Shown here piece after piece: positions 5,881-6,252 of a stretch of DNA of 6,252 bases. Source of the DNA: Actinomycetes bacterium (GTDB lineage Bacteria; Actinomycetota; Acidimicrobiia; Acidimicrobiales; Acidimicrobiaceae). Within the stretch, counting starts at the first letter, position 1, and each line of letters starts with the position of its first letter. The notes beneath the pieces were generated by a model, which did no database searches, was not told the origin of the DNA, and saw only the letters and a list, made by a program, of their open reading frames with translations. The stretch lies in contig JAKAPB010000127.1 in the NCBI GenBank assembly GCA_021823045.1, positions 1 to 6,252 on the forward strand, given 5' to 3'. The position numbers and the translations under genes are program-made.

Positions 5881-6128
5881 GGTTGAGAAGTTGTCTCCTT
5901 GCTAGTTGAGGTGATGGTCGAACCTGGCGGTTTGAGGAGGCGTTCGGAGGCGCAGCTAGTAGATCTAGCGAGTTTGTCTCGTTTGCTCCACGCGAATAGT
6001 TACACCTTTGGCAGCTGAATGTGACTTCACCTTTAGCCAAGCCATGGATTGCAACGGTACTTAGTCGGTGGGCCTACGGCTTTTTGTTTTCCGTGAGCCC
6101 TTCGGGCAGTTTTCCACAAGCACTACGA
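5881..6128 (-). promoter_or_regulatory. Gene-free spacer between the GntR-type gene and the dehydrogenase genes
   Basis: This spacer would carry any promoter for the dehydrogenase genes. I see a hairpin (listed separately) near its upstream end and a short inverted repeat GCTAG-N5-CTAGC at 5955-5969 that could bind a regulator, though its 5-bp arms are weak evidence. A 26-codon frame opens at ATG 6045 on the minus strand (MAWLKVKSHS and on to a TAG) with no ribosome binding site that I can see. A longer TTG-initiated frame (6040-5774) has low-complexity Ser, Arg and Leu content and looks like noise. No confident -35/-10 pair was found. Confidence 0.35.
6070..6100. terminator. 10-bp hairpin downstream of the GntR-type gene
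   Basis: GGGCCTACGG (6070-6079) pairs with CCGTGAGCCC (6091-6100). All ten positions pair except one C-A mismatch (one pair is a G-U wobble on the plus-strand RNA), with an 11-base T-rich loop. It lies about 30 bases after the stop of the GntR-type gene on the minus strand, a fitting place for a terminator. That strand has no T-run after the stem. The plus strand has a second small hairpin, GCCCTTCGGGC (6097-6107), followed by AGTTTT, which competes for GCCC at 6097-6100. Confidence 0.35.
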
Positions 6129-6252
6129 CTAGGCAACGGTGTCTGTTGGTTTATGAGAGTTCAGAATCTTGGCGCTAGCGCGTTCAATGTGCTCTCTGCT
6201 CAGCAGTTCGGCACGTTCAACGTCACCCTCCGCTACTGCCTCGAGGATCGCA
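6129..6252 (-). CDS. GntR-family transcriptional regulator, FCD-domain C-terminus (partial)
   Basis: Only the last 40 residues lie in the window; the gene continues beyond 6252 and ends at TAG 6131-6129. The tail reads AILEAVAEGDVERAELLSRE and then HIERASAKIL. This is the closing helix pair of the FCD (FadR C-terminal) ligand-binding domain, where a GD turn precedes an amphipathic helix of the pattern A...+.H. Proteins of this group bind DNA through an N-terminal winged helix (not seen here) and are commonly released by sugar acids or other carboxylates. Position upstream of, and co-directional with, the semialdehyde dehydrogenase suggests it controls that catabolic gene. The identification rests on a short stretch, so the subgroup is uncertain; other helical tails with a GD turn cannot be fully excluded. 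Confidence 0.72.
   Translation of the reverse strand, partial: AILEAVAEGDVERAELLSREHIERASAKILNSHKPTDTVA

Noticed and set aside
5774..6040. Minus-strand TTG-initiated frame of 88 codons upstream of the dehydrogenase
   Set aside because: It shows no ribosome binding site at suitable spacing and no recognisable motif, and it overlaps the 78-codon frame that couples to the dehydrogenase start.
1..6252. CRISPR array, tRNA, rRNA or known riboswitch
   Set aside because: No regularly spaced repeats, no cloverleaf-like sequence and no riboswitch core that I could recognise were found on either strand.

Overview
The window reads as a bacterial chromosome segment of roughly balanced G+C. It uses GTG and TTG starts alongside ATG. 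No gene identifies the species. An actinobacterium is my best guess, because the closest remembered match to one domain (below) is the OrfA protein of actinobacterial IS3-family elements such as IS6110, but this is weak inference.

Layout. (1) 1-921, plus strand: the ATPase subunit of a peptide-type (Opp/Dpp) ABC importer, missing its first few dozen residues at the window edge. (2) 922-1483: no intact gene. It holds what looks like a decayed minus-strand gene (about 979-1259), then a leader rich in inverted repeats, including a near-perfect 17-bp palindrome. (3) 1484-3826, plus strand: a long cyclic-di-GMP protein with PAS, PAS, GGDEF and EAL domains in that order. (4) 3823-4092, minus strand: a short unrecognised ORF whose stop overlaps the stop of the c-di-GMP gene. 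(5) 4184-5647, minus strand: an aldehyde dehydrogenase of the alpha-ketoglutaric semialdehyde dehydrogenase type, preceded by an ORF of 78 codons that overlaps its TTG start. (6) 5881-6128: a leader containing a hairpin. (7) 6129-6252, minus strand: the last 40 residues of a GntR-family regulator (FCD type).

The main discovery candidate is the N-terminus of the c-di-GMP protein. Its first 60 or so residues are not a sensor domain. They match, residue class by residue class and from the start codon, the helix-turn-helix of IS3-family transposase OrfA. The similarity stops where OrfA would enter its leucine zipper, and the first PAS domain follows instead. This looks like a transposase DNA-binding domain captured by a c-di-GMP turnover enzyme. 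Its own upstream region carries a repeated GTGAT-N10/11-ATCAC motif and a 17-bp palindrome that could be operators.

How the genes may work together: the minus-strand genes (GntR/FCD regulator, small ORF, semialdehyde dehydrogenase) fit the end of a sugar-acid or hydroxyproline catabolic locus that makes 2-oxoglutarate. The dehydratase or deaminase expected upstream in such a pathway is not in the window. The ABC ATPase could feed such a pathway, but nothing here ties them together. The fragments flanking the c-di-GMP gene suggest a rearranged, partly decaying region.
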